64,000 nt of DNA from an uncultured Bacteroidota bacterium (GTDB lineage: Bacteria; Bacteroidota; Bacteroidia; Chitinophagales; Chitinophagaceae), in the NCBI GenBank assembly GCA_903837525.1, contig CAILUU010000026.1:1-64000 (forward strand). Direction: 5' to 3'. The position numbers were made by a program, and so were the translations under genes. A model generated the notes under the pieces. That model saw nothing but the letters and a program-made list of their open reading frames with translations. It was not told the origin of the DNA and ran no database searches. How positions within the stretch are numbered: position 1 is the stretch's first letter; each line of letters begins with the position of its first letter. This document shows, piece after piece, positions 29,924 through 40,089 of the stretch.

Positions 29924-30799
29924 TTAGTTTGACATTACTTGCATGCATCTTTCCAAACTATCTCTCCAACTTGGAATGCTAATACAAAATTGGGTTTCTA
30001 ATTTTGTGGTATCTAAAACTGAATAACTCGGTCGCTTTGCTGGTGTTGGGTAGGTAAATGAAGGAATAGGGTTTACAATGCATTTACTTTCTATCGATTC
30101 TTTTATAGCACAAGCAAAATCATGCCAACTAATAGCATCGCCGGTATTCGAAAAATTATAAATACCTGCAAATTCATCTTGCCAACTATTAATAATTTCT
30201 AGTATGGTATTTGCTAAATCTCTAGCGTAGGTGGGTCTTCCAATTTGGTCACTTACTACATTTATACTTTCCTTTTCGTTCATTAAACGTACCATTGTTT
30301 TTACAAAATTGTTACCAAACGACGAGTATACCCAAGATGTTCTAATAACTAGGGTAAATGAATTGTTTTGTATTGCAGCCTCTTCTCCTTTTAATTTTGA
30401 TGCACCATACACACCCAAAGGATTTGTTTTTTGTTCTTCGGTAATAGGTGAAGTTGCCGTTCCGTCAAAAATATAATCTGTACTTATATGTATTAATTTG
30501 GTATGATACTTATAACAAAGTGTAGCTAAATTTGCAACGCTCTTTTCATTAATTAAATACGTAAGTTCAATTTCAGTTTCGGCTTTATCAACAGCAGTGT
30601 AGGCAGCACAGTTTATACAAAAATCAATTTTGTTTTGGTCAAAAAAACATTCAAGGGCTATAAAATCATTAATAGGTAAATCTTGTTTGCTCACAAAAAT
30701 AAACGTAAAATCATCTTCGTATAAAGGGGCTATAGCGCCAAACTCTTTTCCTAATTGTCCATTAGCTCCTGTAATTAAAATTGTTTTTTTATTTTCCAT
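29924..30799 (-). CDS. rfbD: dTDP-4-dehydrorhamnose reductase
   Basis: ILITGANGQLGKEF, YTAVDKAE, HISTDYIFDG, VIRTSWVYS. Confidence 0.92.
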   Translation of the reverse strand: MENKKTILITGANGQLGKEFGAIAPLYEDDFTFIFVSKQDLPINDFIALECFFDQNKIDFCINCAAYTAVDKAETEIELTYLINEKSVANLATLCYKYHTKLIHISTDYIFDGTATSPITEEQKTNPLGVYGASKLKGEEAAIQNNSFTLVIRTSWVYSSFGNNFVKTMVRLMNEKESINVVSDQIGRPTYARDLANTILEIINSWQDEFAGIYNFSNTGDAISWHDFACAIKESIESKCIVNPIPSFTYPTPAKRPSYSVLDTTKLETQFCISIPSWRDSLERCMQVMSN

Positions 30800-30801
30800 T
30801 T

Positions 30802-31362
30802 TTATGGGTTGTACATAAAATTAGTTACGCAATCTTCAAATGTAGGAAGTATCAAATCTTTTTCTGAAACAATAACTTTTTCTAAGGGTATTTGCCAATC
30901 AATATTTAAAGTAGCATCATTATATAAAATTCCACCCTCGCTTTGTTTGGTATAAAAATTATCGCATTTGTATAGTACCTCTGCTGTTTGGGATAAAACT
31001 GAATAGCCATGTGCAAAGCCTTGCGGCACTAATAATTGTTTTTTATTTTCGGCACTTAATTCAATGGTGAATACATTGCCAAAAGTGGGGGAGCCTTTGC
31101 GAATATCAACTACCACATCTAAAATAGTACCACTTAATACTCGTACTAACTTTGTTTGTGCATAAGGGTTAAGTTGGTAATGTAGGCCACGTAATACACC
31201 ATAACTACTTTTTGCTTGATTGTCTTGAGCAAATTTAAAGGTAACACCTTCTTTTAAGAATGTTTGTTCGTTATAACCTTCAAAGAAATAGCCTCTACTA
31301 TCTTCAAATACAGTAGGCTCGTAAACTAATAAATTGGGTATGTACGTTTTTATAAATGCCAT
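30802..31362 (-). CDS. rfbC: dTDP-4-dehydrorhamnose 3,5-epimerase
   Basis: EDSRGYFFEGYNEQTF, QDNQAKSSYGVLRGLHYQ, VPQGFAHGYSVLS. Confidence 0.95.
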   Translation of the reverse strand: MAFIKTYIPNLLVYEPTVFEDSRGYFFEGYNEQTFLKEGVTFKFAQDNQAKSSYGVLRGLHYQLNPYAQTKLVRVLSGTILDVVVDIRKGSPTFGNVFTIELSAENKKQLLVPQGFAHGYSVLSQTAEVLYKCDNFYTKQSEGGILYNDATLNIDWQIPLEKVIVSEKDLILPTFEDCVTNFMYNP

Positions 31363-31364
31363 TA

Positions 31365-32348
31365 TTAACTATATAAATTTTTAAAATACTTAATAGTTTC
31401 AATTAAACCGTCTTCAAATTTTTTAGTAGGTTTATAGCCTAATAAGTCTTTTGCTAACGAGATATCTGCTAACGAATCTCTAATATCACCTGCTCTTGGT
31501 TCTCTGTAGGTTGCGGCAAAATCACTTTTTAATTGTTGCTGACAAATTTTATATAATTGGTTAACGGTAAATCGTTCTCCAATAGCAACATTATATGTTT
31601 TACCAAAGGCTGCTGTATTAGTAGTAAGCATTCCTCTTACATTTATTTGTACCGCATTTTCTACAAAAGTAAAATCTCTCGTTTGCTCACCATCTCCATT
31701 TATATAAACAGGTGTTTTATTTATTATCCCTTTTACAAACAATGGAATAACTGCAGCATATGGTCCGTCAGGGTCTTGTCTTGGTCCAAAAATATTAAAG
31801 TATCTAAAACCCATTATTTTTAAACCATAAGCTTCAGAAAAAACTTTTGCATACAATTCGTTCGTACTTTTTGTAACGGCGTAAGGTGATAATGCATTAC
31901 CAATTTTATCTTCTTGTTTTGGTAACGTTTGTTCATCGCCATATACAGATGAAGACGAAGCGTACACCACTTGTTTTACTCCTTTATCAACGGCAGCTTT
32001 AAAAATATTTACGGTACCCGAAATATTTACTTCGCTAAAATACACAGGCTCTTTCATACTTCGTGGTACACTGCCTAATGCAGCTTGATGGCTAATAAAA
32101 TCTATTCCTTCACAAGCTTGCAAACAAGTTTCAGTATTGCGTATATCGGCTTCAATAAATTCAAACGCTGGGTATTGTTTTAATATAGATAAATTGCTTT
32201 CGAAACCATTTACTAAATTATCTAAAACTCTAACTTTTTTTGCCCCACTCTTTAAAAGATACTCAGCAATATGCCCACCAATAAAACCTGCCCCACCAGT
32301 TACTAAAAACCTGCTATTACTTAAATCCTGTATATGAAAATTATCCAT
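31365..32348 (-). CDS. NAD-dependent epimerase, WbpP/TviC-like (UDP-GlcNAc(A) C4-epimerase)
   Basis: FLVTGGAGFIGGHIAEYLL, HQAALGSVPRSMKEP, YASSSSVYGDEQTLPKQED, YFNIFGPRQDPDGPYAAVIP. Confidence 0.85.
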   Translation of the reverse strand: MDNFHIQDLSNSRFLVTGGAGFIGGHIAEYLLKSGAKKVRVLDNLVNGFESNLSILKQYPAFEFIEADIRNTETCLQACEGIDFISHQAALGSVPRSMKEPVYFSEVNISGTVNIFKAAVDKGVKQVVYASSSSVYGDEQTLPKQEDKIGNALSPYAVTKSTNELYAKVFSEAYGLKIMGFRYFNIFGPRQDPDGPYAAVIPLFVKGIINKTPVYINGDGEQTRDFTFVENAVQINVRGMLTTNTAAFGKTYNVAIGERFTVNQLYKICQQQLKSDFAATYREPRAGDIRDSLADISLAKDLLGYKPTKKFEDGLIETIKYFKNLYS

Positions 32349-32372
32349 TATTAATTATTCAATTATTCATTA

Positions 32373-33659
32373 TTAAAGGCTCCAATATTTTCTACTGCTA
32401 ATTTTATTTCTATAAATGCCTTTTAAATCAGCAACCAATGCATGCTCCTTTGTGATAGAAACAAAATAAGTGTCATCTAACACTTTATAATCGTTGTGCG
32501 GTAAAGTAATAATAACTGCATCGTAATTATTTCCAATAGTTGCTAATTCAAAACCATATTCACGTTTTAATTCGGCACTTTCGGCGTAGGGGTCTGCAAT
32601 ATCTACATTCAACGAAAAAGATTTTAATTCTTTTACTACATCTGCAACTTTACTATTGCGAATGTCGCTTACGTTTTCTTTAAACGTAGCACCCATTATC
32701 AACACTTTAGCATCTTTTACATTTCCGTTATTTTGAATAATATGTTGCAATATCTTTTTTGCAACATAGCCAGCCATTCCGTCGTTAATATTTCGCCCTG
32801 CTAATATTATTTGGCTATCATATCCTAATTGATTCGATTTGTAGGTAAGATAATAAGGGTCAACACCAATACAATGCCCACCAACTAAACCGGGTTGAAA
32901 TTTTAAAAAATTCCATTTTGTTCCGGCGGCTTCTAACACTTCAAATGTGTTAATATTCATTTTATCAAAAATGATAGACAATTCATTCATTAAAGCAATA
33001 TTCAAATCTCGTTGAGTATTTTCTATAATTTTTGCAGCTTCTGCTACTTTTATACTAGATGCTTTATGAACACCTGCTGTTACCACAAGTTCATAAACTT
33101 TTGCAATTTCATCTAAACTTTCTGTATCGCAACCGCTTACTACTTTTACAATTTTTGCAAGTGTATGTTCTTTATCTCCTGGGTTAATTCTTTCAGGAGA
33201 ATAGCCTAATTTAAAATCGATTCTATTTTTTAAACCACTTAATTTTTCAATAATGGGCAAACAATCTTCCTCTGTACAACCAGGATAAACCGTACTTTCA
33301 AACACCACATAATCTCCTTTTTTAATTACTTTACCTATTGTTTCACTAGCCTTTTGTATAGGAACTAAATCTGGTACATTATGTTCATCAACAGGAGTAG
33401 GTACTGCTACAATAAAAAAATTAGCTAGTTTTAATACGTCTAATTCATCGGTAAATTCTATGGCACAACCATCAAATGCGCTGCTTTCTAATTCTTGGCT
33501 TGGGTCTATTTTATTACGCATCATATTTATCCGTTTTGCGTTAATATCAAAACCAATAACGTTAATTTTTTTTGCAAATTCAAGGGCAATAGGTAAACCC
33601 ACATACCCTAATCCTATTACGGCTAATTTTTTTTCTTTAATTATAAGCGATTGATACAT
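32373..33659 (-). CDS. nucleotide sugar dehydrogenase, TviB/WbpO-like
   Basis: LAVIGLGYVGLPIALEFAKK, FIVAVPTPVD, ESTVYPGCTEE, ERINPGDKEHTL, GGHCIGVDPYYLTYK. Confidence 0.9.
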   Translation of the reverse strand: MYQSLIIKEKKLAVIGLGYVGLPIALEFAKKINVIGFDINAKRINMMRNKIDPSQELESSAFDGCAIEFTDELDVLKLANFFIVAVPTPVDEHNVPDLVPIQKASETIGKVIKKGDYVVFESTVYPGCTEEDCLPIIEKLSGLKNRIDFKLGYSPERINPGDKEHTLAKIVKVVSGCDTESLDEIAKVYELVVTAGVHKASSIKVAEAAKIIENTQRDLNIALMNELSIIFDKMNINTFEVLEAAGTKWNFLKFQPGLVGGHCIGVDPYYLTYKSNQLGYDSQIILAGRNINDGMAGYVAKKILQHIIQNNGNVKDAKVLIMGATFKENVSDIRNSKVADVVKELKSFSLNVDIADPYAESAELKREYGFELATIGNNYDAVIITLPHNDYKVLDDTYFVSITKEHALVADLKGIYRNKISSRKYWSL

Positions 33660-33694
33660 GCTGGTTGTTAAAAATTATTAATGGGTACTTAAAA

Positions 33695-34675
33695 TTATTT
33701 TTTACTTTCAAATTCTTTAGGCAGTTTATATAATTCTTCTTTGGATAAGTTTTTAAAATAGTCGTAAGTAATTTTTAAACCTGTGGTTCTATTCACTTTT
33801 GGCTGCCAGTTTAATAATTCTTTTGCTTTACTAATATCTGGTTGCCGTTGTTTTGGATCATCTTTTGGTAATTCTTTATAAATAATCTTTTGGGTTGTAC
33901 CTGTTAGTTTAATAATTTCTTCTGCAAAATCTTTTAAACTAATTTCATCTGGGTTGCCAATATTTACTGGCTCTGAATAGTTGCTCATTAAAAGTTTGTA
34001 AATACCTTCAACTAAATCCTCTACATAACAAAAACTTCTGGTTTGGCTACCATCCCCAAACACTGTTAAATCTTCGCCACGTAAAGCCTGCCCAATAAAT
34101 GCTGGTAAAGCTCTGCCATCATTCAACCGCATGCGTGGGCCATAGGTATTAAATATTCTAACAATCCTGGTTTCTACATTATGAAAGGTGTGGTAGGCCA
34201 TGGTAATAGCTTCTTGAAAACGCTTTGCTTCATCGTACACACCTCTTGGCCCAACTGGGTTTACATTACCCCAATACTCTTCAGTTTGAGGATGAACTAA
34301 TGGGTCTCCATAAACTTCACTAGTACTTGCAACTAATATTCTTGCTTTTTTGGCAAGTGCTAAGCCCAAACAATTATGTGTACCTAATGATCCTACTTTT
34401 AAGGTTTGTATTGGAATTTTTAAATAATCAATTGGGCTAGCGGGTGATGCAAAATGTAAAATATAATCTAACTCTCCAGATACATAAATATATTTAGAAA
34501 CATCATGATGATAAAACGAAAAATTTGGCAAAGGTAATAAATGCTCAATGTTTTTCATATCACCCGTAATTAGATTATCCATACCAATTACATCAAAATC
34601 CTCTTTGACAAACCTATCGCAAAGATGACTACCTAAAAAACCTGCTGCACCTGTTATTAATACTTTTTTTGCCAC
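33695..34675 (-). CDS. UDP-glucuronate decarboxylase (UDP-xylose synthase)-like SDR
   Basis: [79 protein letters not shown]. Confidence 0.93.
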   Translation of the reverse strand: MAKKVLITGAAGFLGSHLCDRFVKEDFDVIGMDNLITGDMKNIEHLLPLPNFSFYHHDVSKYIYVSGELDYILHFASPASPIDYLKIPIQTLKVGSLGTHNCLGLALAKKARILVASTSEVYGDPLVHPQTEEYWGNVNPVGPRGVYDEAKRFQEAITMAYHTFHNVETRIVRIFNTYGPRMRLNDGRALPAFIGQALRGEDLTVFGDGSQTRSFCYVEDLVEGIYKLLMSNYSEPVNIGNPDEISLKDFAEEIIKLTGTTQKIIYKELPKDDPKQRQPDISKAKELLNWQPKVNRTTGLKITYDYFKNLSKEELYKLPKEFESKK

Positions 34676-34711
34676 TATTATTTTTTTATTATATAAACTA
34701 GTTCCTACACT

Positions 34712-36043
34712 TTATTTACGCTTAATTACCTTTCTTCCAACACTTTCGTAATGATACCCCATTTCTTCCATTTGAGTTAAATCAAAAACATTTCTGCCAT
34801 CAAAAATTATTTTAGTTTTTAATAGTGAATTTATTTTATCAAAATCGGGAGTTCTAAAAACACTCCATTCAGTTGCAATAATTAATGCGTCAGCATTTTG
34901 TAATGCATCATACTGATTTTCGGAAAATGTTACTTTTTTGCCCTGCTCCGTTTCTTTTAAATTATTCATTGCTTCAGGGTCAAATGCAGTAATTGAAGCT
35001 CCTGCAGCAATTAAAGCATCTATCAAATACAAAGCAGGTGCTTCTCTAATATCATCCGTATTTGGTTTAAAAGCCAAGCCCCATAAGGCAAAATGTTTGC
35101 CGGTTAAATCGCCTTTAAAATATTTATTTATTTTAGGAAGAAGATGTAATCTTTGTATTTCATTTACATCCATCACTGCATCCAATAATTTAAACGTATA
35201 ATTTACTTCGGTAGATGATTTTGCTAACGCTTGTACATCTTTTGGAAAACAGCTGCCTCCATAGCCAATGCCCGGGAATAAAAAACGTTTTCCAATACGT
35301 TCATCACTTCCAATTCCTTTTCTTACCATATCAACATCGGCACCTAACAATTCACACAAGATTGCAATCTCATTCATGAACGTTATTTTGGTTGCTAAAA
35401 AAGAATTTGCAGCATACTTAGTTAGTTCAGCACTTTTTTCATCCATAAATATTATTGGGTTGCCTTGGCGTACAAATGGTGCATACAAATCGTTCATTAT
35501 TTTTTTTGCTCTGTCATTGCTTGTACCAATTACAACTCTATCAGGTTTCATAAAATCATCTACGGCTACACCTTCACGCAAGAACTCTGGGTTACTTACT
35601 ACACTAAAAGAATTTTCATTACCTCCATTAGCTAAAATTGCAGCTTTAACTTTATCTGCAGTGCCAACAGGTACTGTACTTTTATCAATAATTACTTTAA
35701 AATCATCTTTACGTACTAGGCTGCCTAAATTGTTGGCAACACCCAAAATATATTTTAAATCGGCACTACCATCTTCCCCTGGAGGTGTTGGTAATGCTAA
35801 AAATATAATTTGTGCATCTTTTATTCCATCTTCTAACGAAGTTGTAAACGTTAGTCTGCCTTCTTTTTGGTTACGTAAAAATAATTTTTCTAACCCGGGT
35901 TCGTAAATGGTGATTTGTCCATTATTTAATTTGTCTATTATTGCAGTATTAATATCTACACAAGTAACCTTGTTACCTGTTTCTGCAAAACAAGTGCCTG
36001 TTACCAATCCTACATATCCCGTTCCTACAACTGCAATCTTCAT
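34712..36043 (-). CDS. ugd: UDP-glucose 6-dehydrogenase
   Basis: IAVVGTGYVGLVTGTCFAETGN, NPEFLREGVAVDDFMKPDRVVIG, GYGGSCFPKDVQAL. Confidence 0.93.
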   Translation of the reverse strand: MKIAVVGTGYVGLVTGTCFAETGNKVTCVDINTAIIDKLNNGQITIYEPGLEKLFLRNQKEGRLTFTTSLEDGIKDAQIIFLALPTPPGEDGSADLKYILGVANNLGSLVRKDDFKVIIDKSTVPVGTADKVKAAILANGGNENSFSVVSNPEFLREGVAVDDFMKPDRVVIGTSNDRAKKIMNDLYAPFVRQGNPIIFMDEKSAELTKYAANSFLATKITFMNEIAILCELLGADVDMVRKGIGSDERIGKRFLFPGIGYGGSCFPKDVQALAKSSTEVNYTFKLLDAVMDVNEIQRLHLLPKINKYFKGDLTGKHFALWGLAFKPNTDDIREAPALYLIDALIAAGASITAFDPEAMNNLKETEQGKKVTFSENQYDALQNADALIIATEWSVFRTPDFDKINSLLKTKIIFDGRNVFDLTQMEEMGYHYESVGRKVIKRK

Positions 36044-36044
36044 A

Positions 36045-37175
36045 TTATTTATTTATAAATTCTAAAACTTTAGTAGTAATAAATGTTTGTTGTTCTTCAT
36101 CTAATTCTGTATGTATGGGTAAGCTAATAACACAGTCCGTTAGTAAGTCCGTTATGGGTAAATTAAAATTACTACCACCAAATGCATCAAACATTTTTTG
36201 TTTGTGTGCAGGCACAGGATAATAAATCATATTAGGTACTCCATTATCTGTTAAATACTGCGAAAGTTCGTCTCTATTTACATTCGTTAATTGTAAGGTA
36301 TATTGATGAAATACATGTTGTTGATTAGCGGCTCTAAAAGGGGTAGTTATTTTTTCGTTGTTTGCAAATGCAGCATCATAAAAATCTGCTGCCTTTCTTC
36401 TTGCTAAAATATAATTATCTAAGCGCCTTAATTTAATAGTTAAAACAGCAGCTTGTACAGCATCTAATCTACTATTGCACCCAACCACATCATGGTAGTA
36501 ACGTTTACTTTGCCCATGGCTAGCAATCATTCTTAGTTTATTAGCTAACTCATCATCATCGGTAAACATTGCTCCTCCATCTCCAAAAGCACCCAAATTT
36601 TTACTGGGATAAAAAGAAGTGCAGCCTATGTGCCCAATAGTTCCTGTTTTTTTTGATGTACCATCTGTAAATGTATACGTACAGCCAATACCTTGTGCAT
36701 TATCTTCAATAACAAATAAGTTATGCTTTGTTGCTATTGCCATAATTTTTTCCATATCAGCAGCATGGCCGTATAAGTGAACAGGTATAATTGCTTTTGT
36801 TTTTGGCGTAATGGCTTTTTCAATGGCCTCAGGGTCTAAACAAAATGTTTGTTTATTTACTTCTACAAAAATAGGTTTTATGTTTAATAATGCGGCAACC
36901 TCCACAGTTGCTATGTACGTAAACGATGGAGTAATAACTTCGTCGCCTGGTTGTAAACCTAAGGCCATCATAGCTATTTGTAAGGCATCGGTACCATTTG
37001 CACAAGGAATACAATGTTTACTTTTATGGTAATCTGCTAAGTCTGTTGCAAAATCATTGACAACCTTTCCGCCAATAAACATAGAGCTTTCTAAAACACC
37101 AATAACTGCGGCATCTACTTCTGTTTTTATTTTTTGATACTGAGTTTTGGTATCAACCATTTGCAATGGTTTCAT
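36045..37175 (-). CDS. DegT/DnrJ/EryC1/StrS family aminotransferase
   Basis: CIPCANGTDALQIAMMALGLQPGDEVITPSFTYIAT, PVHLYGHAADM, TSFYPSKNLGAFGDGGA. Confidence 0.93.
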   Translation of the reverse strand: MKPLQMVDTKTQYQKIKTEVDAAVIGVLESSMFIGGKVVNDFATDLADYHKSKHCIPCANGTDALQIAMMALGLQPGDEVITPSFTYIATVEVAALLNIKPIFVEVNKQTFCLDPEAIEKAITPKTKAIIPVHLYGHAADMEKIMAIATKHNLFVIEDNAQGIGCTYTFTDGTSKKTGTIGHIGCTSFYPSKNLGAFGDGGAMFTDDDELANKLRMIASHGQSKRYYHDVVGCNSRLDAVQAAVLTIKLRRLDNYILARRKAADFYDAAFANNEKITTPFRAANQQHVFHQYTLQLTNVNRDELSQYLTDNGVPNMIYYPVPAHKQKMFDAFGGSNFNLPITDLLTDCVISLPIHTELDEEQQTFITTKVLEFINK

Positions 37176-37286
37176 ATGTAATTTTTAATGTGTGCAAAGA
37201 TACGGTTTAGTGCCTAAAATATAAAGGCAGCAAAACGAATTGATTTGCCAAATAATACTTTGTATTTTAGTGTAAAAATTAACAGC

Positions 37287-38549
37287 TTGAATTTATTCTT
37301 TTACAATCTTTTTTTAGTGGGGTACACTTTTGGTATTCAATTAGCTTCGTTATGGAATGGTAAAGCAAAAAAATGGGTACTGGGGAGAAGAAGGTTAATG
37401 TATAATGTACGAAGTACGATGGAAAAAATTAACCACTCACCAATTATTTGGATGCATTGCGCAAGTGTTGGCGAGTTTGAACAAGGAAGACCAATTATCG
37501 AAAAACTAAAAGCTGAAAATAAAAACCTGACGATTGTTTTAACTTTTTTTTCGCCTAGTGGGTTCGAAGCTTGTAAAAACTATAAAGAAGCAGATGCCAT
37601 TTTTTATTTACCTATGGATGGTAAAAAAAACGCTCAACAATTTTTAGATGCTTTACAACCTACTGTAGTTCTTTGGATAAAATATGAGTTTTGGTATTAT
37701 TATTTACAAGCATTAAAGAATAGAAAAATTCCAACTATTTTAGTATCAGGAACATTTAGAGATAACCAACCTTTTTTTAAGTGGTATGGAAGTTTTTGGC
37801 AGCAAATGTTGCACTGCTTTTCATTTTTATTTTTGCAAAATGAGGAAGGGAAAGAGTTATTATCCTCCTTCCAACTAAACAATAAGTTAGTAGTAAATGG
37901 AGATACTCGTTTTGACAGAGTTTGTGCAGTTGCCGACAACTTTACCTCGTTACCTTTAATTGAAAAATTTTGTGGAGATAGTAAAGTTTTTATTGCTGGT
38001 AGCACTTGGGAAGAAGATGAAGAGAAGTTAATACATTATGTAAAAAAACATCCTCACATAAAATTTATTATTGTACCACATGAGGTAGATGAACAAAATA
38101 TAAAAGATGTACAGAAAGAATTTCAACATTCAATTTTGTACTCACAACTTTCAACTGCCAATATTCAACATTCACCCTCCAATTGTCTTATTATTGATAC
38201 AATAGGAATACTTAGTAGGTTGTATTACTATGCCGATGTAACATACGTTGGTGGAGGATTTGGAAGCGATGGTGTGCACAATGTATTAGAGCCAGCAGTA
38301 TATAGAAAACCAGTTTTATTTGGCCCAGTTTATCAAAAATATATAGAGGCTGTTGATTTAATTAAATGTGGCGCAGCAATAACAATTATAGATGCGTTAC
38401 ACCTTGAAAAGTTGTTAGATAATTTATTTTTAAATGAAAATGAAAGGGAAAAAATGGGCATTTCAGCACAAAAATATGTAGAAGAAAATAAGGGGGCTAC
38501 AGAAAAAATTGTAAACTATATTTACGAAAATCGTCTTTTAATTAATTGA
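37287..38549 (+). CDS. waaA: 3-deoxy-D-manno-octulosonic acid (Kdo) transferase
   Basis: WMHCASVGEFEQGRPIIEKL, KYEFWYYYLQAL, VSGTFRDNQPFFKWYG, VGGGFGSDGVHNVLEPA; TTG start at 37287 preferred over 37245. Confidence 0.9.
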   Translation: MNLFFYNLFLVGYTFGIQLASLWNGKAKKWVLGRRRLMYNVRSTMEKINHSPIIWMHCASVGEFEQGRPIIEKLKAENKNLTIVLTFFSPSGFEACKNYKEADAIFYLPMDGKKNAQQFLDALQPTVVLWIKYEFWYYYLQALKNRKIPTILVSGTFRDNQPFFKWYGSFWQQMLHCFSFLFLQNEEGKELLSSFQLNNKLVVNGDTRFDRVCAVADNFTSLPLIEKFCGDSKVFIAGSTWEEDEEKLIHYVKKHPHIKFIIVPHEVDEQNIKDVQKEFQHSILYSQLSTANIQHSPSNCLIIDTIGILSRLYYYADVTYVGGGFGSDGVHNVLEPAVYRKPVLFGPVYQKYIEAVDLIKCGAAITIIDALHLEKLLDNLFLNENEREKMGISAQKYVEENKGATEKIVNYIYENRLLIN

Positions 38550-39241
38550 TTAAATTGTTGCACCACTTCTAATTTATCATTCCAGCCAATTTTAGTTTTC
38601 AATTCTCTTTGTATCCAATATTCTGCCTCTGCTAAAATGCTAAAACCATTAATGGTTTTTATACTACGTTCGTACATTGCCTCATCTCCTCTAAACAACT
38701 CGTTAATAAATAAAAATCGGTCATTAATGCCTATTGCTTTTTTTAATTCTCTAATGGGAACTTCAGTTAAGGTATCACCTAAATCTATTTTAGCTTGTTT
38801 TAATTTATCATTAACTGATGGGGTAGATGTAATTTGTTCGTTTATTTCTTTTTTAGTTTCAATAAAAGTTGGTTGTATTGTTTCTGTATCTTCTTCAAAA
38901 ATAAGTTGTGGTTTATTTTTAACACTTATTTGCTGAAACGTTTCTGCATTTCGTTTTATTTCTTCTAGTTCAGCCTCAATTTCTGCTTCATCTACTTGTA
39001 AAATTTCAATCGTTTTTTCAGGTTCTACGATTACTAACAACTCTTCTTTTTTTACTGTAAAATCCTTATTATTAGGTAAGATGGATATGCTAATATTTCC
39101 AAAACTATTTGTATTAGTTAGGTTTTGTAAATGGTGCAGCTCTGCCTGTAACATTTGTGTAGCCAATAAAAGTTGCTCTGCCGAAGCACCTTCGGCAAAT
39201 AAATCATTTATTTTTTTTAGGAGTGTCTCCACTCTTTCCAT
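38522..39241 (-). CDS. conserved hypothetical protein
   Basis: 239 aa; convergent with and overlapping waaA by 28 bp. Confidence 0.7.
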   Translation of the reverse strand: MERVETLLKKINDLFAEGASAEQLLLATQMLQAELHHLQNLTNTNSFGNISISILPNNKDFTVKKEELLVIVEPEKTIEILQVDEAEIEAELEEIKRNAETFQQISVKNKPQLIFEEDTETIQPTFIETKKEINEQITSTPSVNDKLKQAKIDLGDTLTEVPIRELKKAIGINDRFLFINELFRGDEAMYERSIKTINGFSILAEAEYWIQRELKTKIGWNDKLEVVQQFNQLIKRRFS

Positions 39242-39326
39242 GATAAAGTATATTTTTGATGTCCTAAATAGTAAGAAAGTTAAATTATTACGTAAGTTAC
39301 AAACTCAATTTAAAATAATAATATAA

Positions 39327-39896
39327 ATGTTTATAGAACCTAACTTAAAAGGCGAACGCAGGGGGTGGATAGAAGTTATTTGTGGAAGTATGTTTAGTGG
39401 AAAAACCGAAGAATTAATTCGTAGACTAAAAAGAGTAAAAATTGCTAATTTAAAAGTAGAAATATTTAAACCTAGTATAGACGTTCGTTACGACGAAACA
39501 AAAATTGTAAGCCACGACACCAACGCTATTTTATCAACCCCAGTAGATAGTTCTCAATCTATTTTATTATTAGCCGAAGGAGTAGATGTTGTAGGTATTG
39601 ATGAAGCTCAATTTTTTGATGCCGACATTGGAAATGTGTGTGAACAATTGGCTATGAAAGGGATACGAGTAATTGTTGCTGGGTTAGATATGGATTATTT
39701 AGGTAACCCCTTTGGACAAATGCCTAATTTATTGGCAAAAGCTGATTACATCACAAAACTTCACGCTATATGTATGCAATGTGGCAATATTGCCAATATT
39801 AGCTACAGAAAAAAAGCCGAAGGTCCACAAGTACTTTTAGGCGAAAAAGATATTTATGAACCAAGATGCAGGCATTGTGCTGGCATAAATAGCTAA
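39327..39896 (+). CDS. tdk: thymidine kinase
   Basis: [33 protein letters not shown], zinc-binding cysteines near the C-terminus. Confidence 0.95.
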   Translation: MFIEPNLKGERRGWIEVICGSMFSGKTEELIRRLKRVKIANLKVEIFKPSIDVRYDETKIVSHDTNAILSTPVDSSQSILLLAEGVDVVGIDEAQFFDADIGNVCEQLAMKGIRVIVAGLDMDYLGNPFGQMPNLLAKADYITKLHAICMQCGNIANISYRKKAEGPQVLLGEKDIYEPRCRHCAGINS

Positions 39897-39964
39897 AAAC
39901 AAGTGACTTATATAAATTAGTAAAATTATTCATTATTCAATTACATAGTTTTAAAATATTCACT

Positions 39965-39972
39965 TACCTTTG
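39965..39972 (+). promoter_or_regulatory. rplK promoter -7 element TACCTTTG followed by CCGCCC
   Basis: TACCTTTGCCGCCC; same extended sequence upstream of rpoB and of the yceD-rpmF-plsX cluster. Confidence 0.7.
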
Positions 39973-39994
39973 CCGCCCAAAATAGTTCTTTTTA

Positions 39995-40065
39995 ACCGCC
40001 AAAGCTCTGGCAAAAGCGGTAAATCAAGTGTTATTTAATTGGAAGTTTCCTTACAACTAGGGAAC
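39995..40065 (+). promoter_or_regulatory. structured 5' leader of rplK
   Basis: Hairpins ACCGC...GCGGT (with inner GCCA/TGGC alternative) and GTTTCC-TTACAACTA-GGGAAC. Confidence 0.4.
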
Positions 40066-40089
40066 GTTATCACCAAAAAATAAAAAATA

